This document shows, one piece after another, positions 33,871-43,449 of a DNA stretch of 64,000 nucleotides. Location: the NCBI GenBank assembly GCA_900312665.1, contig ONZQ02000006.1, positions 391,981 to 455,980 of the forward strand, in the 5' to 3' direction. Positions within the stretch are counted from its first letter, which is position 1, and each line of letters opens with the position of its first letter. The notes below the pieces were generated by a model. The model made no database searches. It saw nothing but the letters and a program-made list of their open reading frames with translations, and was not told where the DNA came from. Source of the stretch: Cephalotrichum gorgonifer. Lineage: Eukaryota; Ascomycota; Sordariomycetes; Microascales; Microascaceae. Made by a program: the position numbers and the translations under genes.

Positions 33871-35163
33871 CTAACTCTCCGGATGCCACGCCTTTACCTT
33901 CCCGTCCTCGCCGCAGGTATACACCACCTGCTGCTCGTCGAAGAAGCAGAACCCGCGAACGATTTCCTCCCCGTGGGCCCCAGGCAGATTCACCCGGTTC
34001 CCACCATCCATCTCCCACGCCGCACCATTCTTCGCAAAATGGACGAGGCTAAACATTTGTTGACTGGTTGCGGTCTATCAGTTTCGCTGTCTACGGAAGG
34101 AAACGTCGCATCGAGAGGCCGGGTGTACTTACTCGTGGCTCCCAACTCCCAGTATCCCGCCGCTACCATCCACCTTGGTCGTCGCACCGGCGACGTACTG
34201 GCACCCCAGACTCTCCCTGACGTCCCCGAAGTCCTTAATCGCAACACCCCGCTCGTGCTCCTCCGCGCCCGAATACACGGCGAACCGCTCATCGTGGGAG
34301 AGCGCGTAGACCTCGGTGTTGCTCAGGAAACCCGCGTGGTGAATCGAGGCGCCGTGGTTGAAGGTCTGGATCACGACCTCGTCCTCGTCCGCTATGCGGG
34401 TGTCACAGAGGTTGACGAGGCCGTCGGTCGATCCGGAGAGGAGGATGCTTGGGTCATTGGGGTGAAATTTGAGCTTGGATTCGTTAGGATGTGTGAATCT
34501 CACGTAGTGTCACGGGAAAGGGGAGGAGAGAAAAGAAGGGGGGAATAAGGGGTAGGGGGTTCATGATGTACTTCTGTTATGTCGTCGCTGTGGACTTCGG
34601 TATATAGTCTCTTTTGAGATGCAGCTGCTCTTACGTCCCTTATTTCCACGTTAGACGGAAGACGGGAAGAGGAGGGCAGCGAGGTGTTATAAAAGGATTT
34701 ACGAACCAGATGACTATAGACGCATTATGGTCATGCAGCTCCGTTCCGACGGCAATAGAGTGAGACGATGCATCGCAGGCAAGTGATATTATCGGCGCGT
34801 CGACCCCTATGAACCGTAAGCCGCCGCCCATCCACACTGACACTCACCCCATCCGTTCCCCCTCTTCTCCAAAGGTAGTTCAATAGCCCACCCACCTTGG
34901 AACGAAGCCACACGGCTCCCGGCCCTCAGATCCCAGACCGAGACGCCACCCGCCTCGCCAGCGGTACAAACCACCCCGTCGCTAACGACGCCCATGATGC
35001 CATGCCCCGTCTCGAAGCTCTTCACCACGCCGCCAAGATCATGGCGCAGCAGGCTCAGACGGTGGTCGGACGTCAGCGAGAGGAGACCGAGAGACGTATT
35101 GGCGATGTCCAGGACGTATGTGCCTGGGGCGTGGAAGGACGCTGCTTCGCGGAGGGAATACAT
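33871..35163 (-). CDS. WDR89: WD-repeat protein, WDR89-like
   Basis: Small WD40 propeller protein of the WDR89 family, for which no function is established. Exons in transcript order: 34896-35163, 34707-34806, 34572-34638, 34133-34473 and 33871-34063, giving 322 residues. Repeats seen: DGVVCTAGEAGGVSVWDLRA, HNASIVIWDVRAAASQKRLY, HSDDITELKFHPNDPSILLS followed by GSTDGLVNLCDTR, and GFCFFDEQQVVYTCGEDGKV plus KAWHPES. Intron 3 contains an earlier AG (34499-34500) that would give an immediate TAA; the real acceptor follows a perfect CTAAC branch site and yields DITELKFHP. No signal peptide or membrane span. Confidence 0.9.
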
Positions 35164-35521
35164 TTTCCTTTTCCTTCCTTATTATATCTCTCCCTATATC
35201 TCTCCTAATTCTCACGTTGGGGGAAAAAAAGATCGGTTCTGTGAGTAGAGGACTTTTTTGCAGGACGTCGTCGCCAAGAGCTTTTGTGAAGAAGTGGGAT
35301 GCATACCCGATTTACGATGGATCGGGTTAGGTGCATATTATTCTGCAGGTGGGGCTGCTGGCCAACATGCAGAGAATAAATACCTAACTAGGAGTCTTCC
35401 ACAGCGCTACTCCTCCTGTTACAATAGTGGTCGGGCAGAGCAGTTGAGCGCTACTAAAGATGAATCAGGCGGTACGGAAACCCGCCGACCTTGTAATATT
35501 AAGTTCAAACCTCCTAATACT
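35164..35521. other. Intergenic, WDR89 to permease
   Basis: No gene recognised. Contains the WDR89 promoter and the 3' side of the permease gene. Confidence 0.5.
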
Positions 35522-37323
35522 TTACACCATGTACCTAAACCCTTTCCCGATCGTATCTGGGTCACCTGCGGCCTCCGCCTCCGCCTCCTTCGCCTCGAGC
35601 TTGCGGTTCTCCTTCTTGAGCACAAAGTGCAACACCGTGCTGGCCACGATGGCCATGAACGCCATCCCCGCGTTGACGCTGAAGGCAAGGACGAAGCGCG
35701 GAGCGGCATTGTTGGGATACAGGTACGACCCGTAAATGCTGCAGATGGTGGAGAAGGCGTTGTTGAACGCCACGGCGGCGGCGCGCTTGCCCGCGGGGCG
35801 GTAGATTGTGTTGGCCGTCCAGACCATGGACATGTTGAAGCCGGTGTAGATGCCGGGTATCATGATCATGGCGCCGAAGTACCGCGGGCCGGTCCCCGTG
35901 GCCGCAGAGGATATGATGAAGCCGAGCAGCGAGCACGACAGCGGCAGGACGGTGTGCCAGTACCGCTCCCTGACGCGGTCCGCGTTCCAGGCCACGGCGG
36001 CGCACACGATGCAGGCCAGGAGGTAGGGCGGCGCGGTGAGGAGGAGGGTGGTGATGCGGCCGTAGCCGAGGGAGGCGACGACGGTGGGGAAGAAGGCGTT
36101 GATGGCGATGGCGGACGCGGCGCCGTAGACCACCACGACGAGGATCCAGTTGATTGGGTCGACCATGAGGGCCTTGAAGCCGTTGACCAGGGACTGCTCC
36201 CCCGACGACGTCCAGTCCTCCTCGCCCGCCGCGTCGACCTCCATGCGCCACATGGCCAGCTGCCGCTCCTGCTCCGTCAGCCACCGCGTGTTGGCGGGGA
36301 AGTCGGGCAGGAGGAAGAGGGCGCAGATGGCGATGGCCACGGTGACGGAGCCCTCGATTATGAAGACCCACCGCCACGCGAGCAGCCCGCGCGCCCCGTC
36401 CATCCCGCTCGTGATCCCCGCGGCGATGAGCCCGGAGAAGGCCCCCGAGAGCATGGAGCCGCTGTAGAATAGGCCGGTGCGGACGCCGAGCTCGCTTCGG
36501 GGGTACCATGCGCTGAGTGTTGCCAGGGCGCCTTAATTTCGCGTCATTGTTAACTAGGGTTCTCGAGGGAACAGAGGAGGATAGCCGGGGGGGACGGGGT
36601 GGGCTTACCGGGGTAGAACGCCGCCTCGACAAATCCTAGGAGGAACCGAGTCGCCAGGAGGCCGCCAAAGCTATGGACGGCGCCACTGCAGGCGCAGAGA
36701 ATGCCCTATAGCCACGCAGGAGCAGTTAGTTGGCTGGCTCTTCCTTTTCCGGCTTGTGCATCCACCCTCACGATCTAACTTACCCAGACAGTCATACACC
36801 CAGCCAGATACGCTGCTGGTCTCCCAATCTTGTTCAGGATCATGTTGGACGGAACCTGCATGAGGATGTAGCCCACGAAAAGAATGGACACGCAGGTCTG
36901 AGAGGTTCCTCGAAATTAGATTTCTGGTCAAGATGAAGCCGGCTTGGTTGGAGCTGAACTTACCTGGAACTCGTTGGGCCCCAACTTGAGATCCGCCTCG
37001 AGCCCTCCTAGGCGAGCAGCGCCAATGGCATTCCTACATTGACCCTCTGTAAGTGCCACGCCTTGCCGGTCGAGGGAGGATATTGCTTACCTGTCAAGAT
37101 AGTTCATGATGTAGATGATGCCCAAGGTGGGTAGGAGTCGGAAGTCGATCTTGCGCAGGAGCTTTTTCTCAAGGGCCTTGAGCTCCTCGTCCGACAGATC
37201 CTTAAGCAGTTCCGGCTTTGCCCTTTGAGAGTTGACGAGGGATTCATCCCCCTTGCCGCTGCTCTTGTCATCCATATCAAGGCGTGGGTCAGCCACCCCG
37301 GTCGCCTTGGTGGACTTGGCCAT
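35522..37323 (-). CDS. MFS permease, allantoate permease (Dal5) family
   Basis: Anion:cation symporter-family MFS protein of the Dal5/Tna1 group, which imports small organic acids, vitamins or nitrogenous compounds. Exons in transcript order: 37091-37323, 36964-37033, 36784-36897, 36609-36705 and 35522-36531, giving 507 residues. The N-terminus is hydrophilic, then KLLRKIDFRLLPTLGIIYIM followed by NYLDRNAIGAARLGGLEADL is the family hallmark around helix 1. Later FVGYILMQVPSNMILNKIGR and LATRFLLGFVEAAFYPGALA match helices 3-5. Twelve spans can be traced; the central loop is about residues 230-290. It is transcribed away from the flavoenzyme at 38299, sharing a 975-bp promoter, which suggests it imports that enzyme's substrate. 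Confidence 0.9.
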
Positions 37324-37561
37324 GTTCGAAAGTAGAGAGATTCACTTATGCGAGGAACTAGTTCACGCTTGAAGTGAAGCGAGAGGCTGGTGATTCTGAC
37401 CACGAGCAGGATGAGATCGGCGGCCGACGACCGCCGCTATATACTCGTCGCTGCCAAGGTGCCCCCCTGAAGAGGAGCTGGGAGTTGGTGATCCGGCAAG
37501 GGTGCATCTCGCAGGGTCCTGTCCAGAGGCATTAAGCTCAAGATTAGGGGCTAACGTGGCT

Positions 37562-37613
37562 GTTATCAGCGCTATCTAAGCTAAAGTTCGTGGTGGTTAT
37601 CCGCGCTATCTTA
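37562..37613. promoter_or_regulatory. Duplicated GATA element
   Basis: Two imperfect copies, GTTATCAGCGCTATCTAA (37562-37579) and GTTATCCGCGCTATCTTA (37596-37613), 34 bp apart. Each carries a pair of GATA cores; three of the four fit HGATAR, the AreA/NIT2 nitrogen-regulator site. They lie in the divergent promoter of the permease and flavoenzyme. Binding is inferred. Confidence 0.55.
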
Positions 37614-37634
37614 CACATTGATGGGTCTCCGGCG

Positions 37635-37815
37635 TCGGCATTTTCTGCAAGTTTGCCGATTGTGGGACTGCCGACATTGCGGGGAAGACGCGCTAGCAGA
37701 TCCCACGCAACATCGGTTCGGCCGCTTATGCATTCTTGCCGACCCCGAGCCCAGAACTCCGTTGCGGGGAGATACTGGTGTGGTTGATGATGCCCCGTGC
37801 GGCATCGATTCGGCA
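37635..37815. promoter_or_regulatory. Cluster of five TGCCGA/TCGGCA sites
   Basis: Exact copies at 37635-37640 (TCGGCA), 37654-37659 (TGCCGA), 37669-37674 (TGCCGA), 37737-37742 (TGCCGA) and 37810-37815 (TCGGCA). By chance about 0.1 would be expected on both strands of 181 bp. CGG-type half sites are typical targets of Zn2Cys6 proteins such as the one encoded at 40544. Confidence 0.6.
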
Positions 37816-38298
37816 GCTAATGCACGGAAGCCGAAGGCGAGGCGTCGTGATGCCTGCGGAAGGACATCGTCAGCCACTCCGAGAACGGCGCCTGAAGTGC
37901 CAATAGAGTAGCTAGCAGAGGGTCTAGAGGTATGTAAATACTGGCCGATTGGGTGGAGGTGGCATTGATATGAGGTGGCGTGCTGATCTTGTGCTTGGAA
38001 CACCGGGACGCGGCGGAGACTTACACCGGGTGTAGTCGCGGCATCGGATAAGATCCACTACGCATCGGTCCAACCGTCTCCACTCACGAATCGTGCCTAT
38101 ATCTCGTAGGCGCAACGTACAAGTAGATATAAGAAGAAGAAACCCCCCAAGCACTCATCCCGTATAACCTCTGCCCCCCCCCTTCTAGAAGAAAGTCTAA
38201 TACTCAAAGCCTCCCCCCCCAAAAAAAACCAAACCCCCCAACCCCCCAACCCTCAACCCTAAATATCTAAGACCAAAACCAAGACTGAGATATACAAA

Positions 38299-39911
38299 AT
38301 GGGTAAGCCCTCAGTTCTAATCGTGGGCGGCGGCGTCTTCGGAACGTCGACGGCGTACCACCTCTCCCTCCGCGGTTACGACCGCGTCACAGTCCTGGAC
38401 CGCTTCGACGCCCCCTCCATGGACTCGGCTGCCACGGACCTCAACAAGGTCGTGCGCGCCGACTACCCAAACCCGCTGTATACAAAGCTCGGCCTCGAGG
38501 CTATGAGCGTATGGAAGGACCCGCGGTCCATCTTCGCGGGCATGTACCGCGAGACCGGCTGGATCATGTCCGCTCACAGCATGACGCGCGGTTGGCTGGA
38601 GAGCGCGCGGAAGACGGCAGAGAAGGCGGGGAGGAAGGGCGTCGAGTACCTGAGTGCAGAGCAGATGAAAGAGAGGTGGCCTGCACTTACGGGCGATTTC
38701 CCGGACTGGACTAATCTGTACAGCCCGGCTGCTGGATGGGTAAGGAGCTCTCATCCCCGAGCCCGATCCCGAGGCTCAAAAGGCCCCGGGTATGAAACAA
38801 GGAAAACCAGCTAACATGGCTCCATGTAGGCGCCCTCCGGACAAGCACTTCTACGCATGGCCAACGCGGCGCGTAGCCAGGGCGTCCAGTACATCTTTGG
38901 CGAGAAGGGCTATGTCAAGCAGCTGATCTACGACCGAGACGGTACGTGCAAAGGCGTCATCGCGGCGGACGGGACCGTTCACCGCGCAGACGTAGTGGTA
39001 CTGTCCACGGGCGCCAACACGGCGACGCTGGTGGAGGCGAAGATCGAGGTCGTAGCGCAGACGTCTGTGATCTGCGTTATCAAGCTCGAGCCGTATGAGA
39101 TCGAGAAGTACCGCAACATCCCGATCATCGATGACTTTGAGCAAGGTGCGTAGTGTATCCTTTTCTATCTCTCTACCAGTTTCTTCCTTGTCAAGCAGAG
39201 TCTGGTGCCTAGGAGCTCACTAACACTGACCTGGTCGCCCATAGGCATCATCTTCCCACCTGATGAGAACGGCTTCATCAAGCTCTGCAGCTGCCGGTGT
39301 CTCACGAACTACAAGAACAAGGTGCTTCCGGGGGCGTCCATCCTCCACTCCCTTGGGGATTATCCGTACGACGGGTGTCCCAAGGAGATCGAGGATGAGA
39401 TGCGGGTCTTTGTTCGTGAGATGATCCCCGAGCTAGCTGATCGCCCTTTCATCTCGACGAAACTCTGCTGGTAAGTCGTTCCATTTCCAGTATCCCATAT
39501 ACAACGATTTCCTGCGAGACGAGACCGCCACCAACTTGGGGTTTTTTTGGCCGTGAGGGGGTTTTGCCAGCGCATACTAACTTTTGGGGGAACATCAGGG
39601 ACGGCCTAGCAGGAGACCTCAACTTCCGCATATGCCCCTATCCCGAGACGAAGAACCTGTTCGTCGCCACGATCGGGTCGAACCACGGCTTCAAGTTCCT
39701 TCCCGTGATCGGGAAGTACGTGGCCGACATGCTGGAGGGGAAGCTGGGCCAGGAGTGGCGGGACCTCTGGAGCTGGAAGAACGGCGAGGTGCCGGCCGAC
39801 TTCCAGGACCCGCACCCGTGGCCTACGAGGGACCTCTCGGAGCTCTCGGGGTGGAAGGGGAGGAATGCGCCCGGGCATGGTGACCTGCCATGGACGTGGA
39901 GCCGCCTATGA
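38299..39911 (+). CDS. FAD amine oxidase, fructosyl-amino-acid oxidase-like
   Basis: Flavoenzyme of the DAO/monomeric sarcosine oxidase-fructosyl amino acid oxidase (amadoriase) group, which oxidises secondary amines with release of hydrogen peroxide. Exons 38299-38739, 38830-39145, 39245-39470 and 39599-39911 give 431 residues. The dinucleotide-binding loop is SVLIVGGGVFGTSTAYHLSL; the second FAD region is HRADVVVLSTGANTATLV. Cys327 in TKLCWDG aligns with the Cys that binds FAD covalently in this family, and SNHGFKFLPVIGKYVADMLE is the amadoriase C-terminal motif. The usual DTPD-type stretch after CWD is replaced by GLAGDLNFRICPYPET, so the substrate may differ. No peroxisomal C-terminal SKL-type signal is seen (ends WSRL). 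Confidence 0.88.
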
Positions 39912-40543
39912 GAGTTAGAAAATGCAGGATGATGTATAGAGGTTGTGTGTTTATACTATGTTTAGCAGTTACATCCCTAGGTGTCTTAGGATGGGGACCC
40001 CTGTTGATTCCATGGCAAAACTGCCGATGCTTCACTCCCTTGTTCTTGTTTCCTACTCATCCTGATATGGACACGCCCCGTTCGGAGGGCATGAATATGT
40101 GGGGATATTACGTATCTTCTAGACGACGATTATCAGTACCCCGTGTTTAACTAGTCCACTCTGGGTTAAGCCATCAGCGGTGTGCCTATCGCTTATCCAC
40201 TCTCGGTTAAGTTATCAGTACGACTACTTGTAAGAGTGTATTAGTTTCTACCTACTTGGACCGGCGGCGTGGAATACGAGCGTATCAGATACCATCTACT
40301 TGCTGCTTACCCCTCGCGCTTGGCTCAAGGATCCAGGAGTCAAGGTCCCACTCTTATCATAAACCATGGACCAAGATCATCCTCCGCCCCGTCGGGATGG
40401 TATCCTGAGTTGCCCTCATCTTCGATCATCCCTCTTTCGGTGATCACTGCCCAACCAGCTAGCGAAGGGCCCCGTACAATTCAAGCCGATCCACTCTCGG
40501 GACTAATACCGTGAGACTCTTAGATCTGGGATGACACGATACC
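39912..40543. promoter_or_regulatory. Promoter region of the Zn2Cys6 gene
   Basis: Contains TGCCGA at 40022-40027, TACTTGTA at 40225-40232, and the repeated element TCCACTCTSGGTTAAGYYATCAG at 40155-40177 and 40196-40218, with a third partial copy (TCCACTCTCGG) at 40490-40500. No coding region. Confidence 0.5.
40155..40218. repeat. Imperfect 23-bp direct repeat upstream of the regulator
   Basis: Two copies 41 bp apart (40155-40177 and 40196-40218) sharing TCCACTCT-GGTTAAG--ATCAG; 11 bp of it recur at 40490-40500. Confidence 0.6.
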
Positions 40544-43061
40544 ATGTCCGGATGTAAACGTCGTAGCGCTGTCGCGTGCCGCCAATGCCACGCGCAGAAG
40601 CTGAAATGCAACGGGGGTATTACATCTTGCCTATCCTCCCCTTTTTCGTTTCCTCCGCGACTTACAGACTCTGACGGAATATATACCACCACAAAAAGGC
40701 AACCCATGTCAGCGCTGTCACCGACGCGGTAGAGGCTGCGTCTATCCCGAGAAAGACAGGCTCATCACTGTGCCCGAGAACTACGTGCGCCGGCTCGAGA
40801 GGCAGGCCAGCGCGGCACGGGAGGCGTCGCTGAGCCTATCGTCGCCCCCAGGACTCTGCTCCGTGCCGGTCGCCGCGACGCCCTCGCGTTCGGAGAGCGG
40901 CGTGGCGATCCAGCATGAGCCGTCCCTTGGAAGCTCGACCGCAGAGGGCTTCGTCCAGGAACTAAAGGGCCTTTCGTCCCCTCCTGCCACCGGCGACCCG
41001 GACGCCATCACATCTCCGGGATCCAGCTCGGAGAGGGAAGGGTGCTACACTTACTCTCGACTCAGGTTCGATTTCCTTCGTACGTAAACATAACTCCCTC
41101 CCACCCCGGCGTTCTCCCGTCCGTCTTGCGACCCCGGCTCTAGATATCATATCAAGACTCACGCTGGGTTTATGAGCCAGGCCCTGAGGTATCGTTCAGA
41201 CTCCCCCCGAAGAATTACGCATTCTACCTCTTTGACGCGTTCGAGGAGGGGTTCTGCGACTACCACTGGTACCTCCGGAAGGAGTTCCGCACGCGCCTGG
41301 AGCTCACCTACCTCGACCCCGCCTCCCAGTCCGGCGACCGGAACTGGCTCTGCAAGGTGTCCGTGGTAATGGCGCTCGCCGAGACATGGATATATGGGAG
41401 GAGTTCCCCGGGAGAAGAGAACCCGCCCTGGAGAGTAGCCGGCGCCTCATCTGACGCGTCATCACCGCCTGGCTCGGAATTCTTCGACCAGGGTCTCCTT
41501 CTATTAAAGACGGCATCTGAAGAAGTCGTCTTGGAGCATGTAGAGGCCTACAACCTGATTGTGCGTTTATACCATAGCCCCCTCCTCCAATCCGCATTGT
41601 CTAGAGATATCCCGTCCAACATCAAGAAAGCCAACGGGCTAACAATTCCTGCCGCTCCGGTGGCGCCTAACTCCAGGTCTTCTACTGCTACTCCCTCAAC
41701 CGGCGCAAGACGGCCTACTCCTTCGCCTCGCAGAGCATCGCTCTGGCCAAGCTCCTCCGCCTAGACCGGCCCCGCACCTCCCGTGGGCCCGGCGAGACGG
41801 ACGCCGACCTGCGCGTGCAGAACGAACACCGCAAGCGCATCTGGTGGACCTCGTACTGCCTCGAGCGCATGGTCAGCACGGACCTTGGCCTCGAGCCCGC
41901 CTCGCTCGCCGTGCCGGCCCTCCCGTCTGCGGAGGGACTCGTCGGCGAGGAGGAGCACGGGGAGTTCTACGACGCGCGGGTGCTGGCGGCGCAGGCGCGG
42001 CTGTGCGAGATCAAGAGGTGCGTGGTGGCGACGACGGCGGCCGGCGGGCTGAAGAGCGCCGCGGACGGCGAGGAGAAGCGACGCGTCCTGAGGCCGTGCC
42101 TGGACATGCTGAGCGCGTGGTGGGAGAGTCTGGGCCCCGGGATGACGTTCGAGTTCGCGGACGGGATCCCGGCGGGGATGATGGCGCTGCCGTTTGCGAG
42201 GGTGCTCTCGTCGTTGTACCTGAGGTATCACCAGGTGAGTATAAGTGGCTATTTTTGAGGGGGGTTTGACCCTTGGGGGGGTCTGATATGGGGGGGCGGG
42301 GAAGAAGCTTACGTGCTAGTTAGTGCTTCATACTTCTCCTGCGGCCTTTCTATCTCCAGGAGCTGGCCTGGGTCGTCCAGAACCGAGGGCCAAGCGCAAG
42401 GTTCTCGCCGTCCAAGCACGGCGATCCGGCACCGCAGATCTCATCAATAAATGACGAGGTGGCCATGTCCATGAAGGCGGATTGCTTCCATGCGGCCCGC
42501 AACAACTGCAAGATCCTACTTGATCTATGTAAATACGGCAAAATCGGTTCGTTACCCCCTTTTTTCCCCGGACCTCACATACCTACACGCACACACAACC
42601 ACCGCTCCTGACACATCCACTAACACCACCACCCTCCCGTGACTCGCACAACAGCAAAATTCGGCTACTGGGAGTCCTCACATCTATTCTCGAGCCTAGC
42701 CATCCTCTCGCTGGCAGGAATCACGGCGACGAATATTCCCGGCGGGATGTGCCCCGGCGGAGACGGAGACGGAGACGCGGGCCTCTACGCCCGGGCGCGG
42801 GAGCTGTTAGAGGACATGGCCCGGGAGGGGAACCCCGCGTCGCGCGACCACGTGGTCCTCCTCTCGGACGTCGAGTCCATGGTGAGGAAGCTCTCGCCCT
42901 CGGCGGCGGGGTCGAGGGACGAGGTCGACGGGGCGGCCGCCGACTCATGTGCGTTATCCTCCGGACTCACGAATCTGGGGTACGGTGTGGGGATAGACGA
43001 CCAAGTCTGGGGCGACGTAGACTGGGAGGATCTGCTGAGCACGTACGCTCAGGGGATTTGA
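40544..43061 (+). CDS. Zn2Cys6 transcription factor
   Basis: Nuclear regulator with an N-terminal Gal4-type binuclear cluster: Cys12, 15, 22, 28, 31 and 38 in the exact C-x2-C-x6-C-x5-C-x2-C-x6-C spacing, with an intron inside the cluster as is common in fungi. Exons 40544-40616, 40699-41079, 41181-41560, 41677-42234, 42360-42528 and 42655-43061 give 655 residues. The middle region is the fungal_trans domain (RKTAYSFASQSIALAKLLRL, then EHRKRIWWTSYCLERMVS). The C-terminal part has KFGYWESSHLFSSLAILSLA and ends DVDWEDLLSTYAQGI. The exon 5 border is ambiguous (see findings), and exon 2/3 borders are inferred. Likely local regulator of the permease and flavoenzyme. Confidence 0.85.
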
Positions 43062-43449
43062 TAGCGGGTAGAGCAAGGGGGAGAAAGGCTTTCGGAAGCA
43101 CTTTGTTATTAAAAATAGTATACCCGGCGTCCGGAATTTGGGAGGAAGAGTGCAACAAACTGAGCTTTAACTTGTCAAATAGCCTACGCGGCAGTCACGT
43201 TTCGGATGGCCACCATCACTCACCACGATGACCCCCTTCTCAAAGACCATGGCTACTGCAGGGGCAACCAGTAGTTGGACACCTAGACGACGCAACTCGT
43301 TTCCAGTTCCTATGGCTAAGGACAAGGAGAAGAAGAAGAAAAAAAGACCCAACGCCGCCGCTGATGCGCCCCAAGTAGAAACAAGAAGTAAACCCCGCCC
43401 TTCACTCATACCACCTGTAGAATACACACGCATATACACCGTTAGGGCC
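43062..43449. other. Intergenic between converging regulator and HRD3
   Basis: Probably 3' untranslated regions. The open plus-strand frame at 43228-43668 is a shadow of the HRD3 last exon on the other strand. Confidence 0.55.

Larger units (their letters stand above)
37324..38298. other. Divergent promoter, permease and flavoenzyme
   Basis: Besides the GATA and TGCCGA elements, it holds TACAAGTA at 38118-38125. Close to the flavoenzyme start it has a C-rich, then A-rich leader (38168-38290) with a run resembling degenerate CCCTAA repeats at 38240-38268. No coding region. Confidence 0.6.

Noticed and set aside
34474..34571. Non-canonical GT-AC intron in WDR89
   Set aside because: I first needed an AC acceptor to keep ..VRFTHPNESK in frame; a downstream AG after a CTAAC branch site gives the conserved DITELKFHP, so the intron is canonical.
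35258..36632. Long frames (356 and 404 codons) on both strands across the permease
   Set aside because: Shadows of the real MFS frame; composition is Arg/Gly/His-rich without membrane helices.
38240..38268. Telomere-like CCCTAA repeats near the flavoenzyme start
   Set aside because: Only one exact CCCTAA within a degenerate C/A-rich leader; not an interstitial telomere array.
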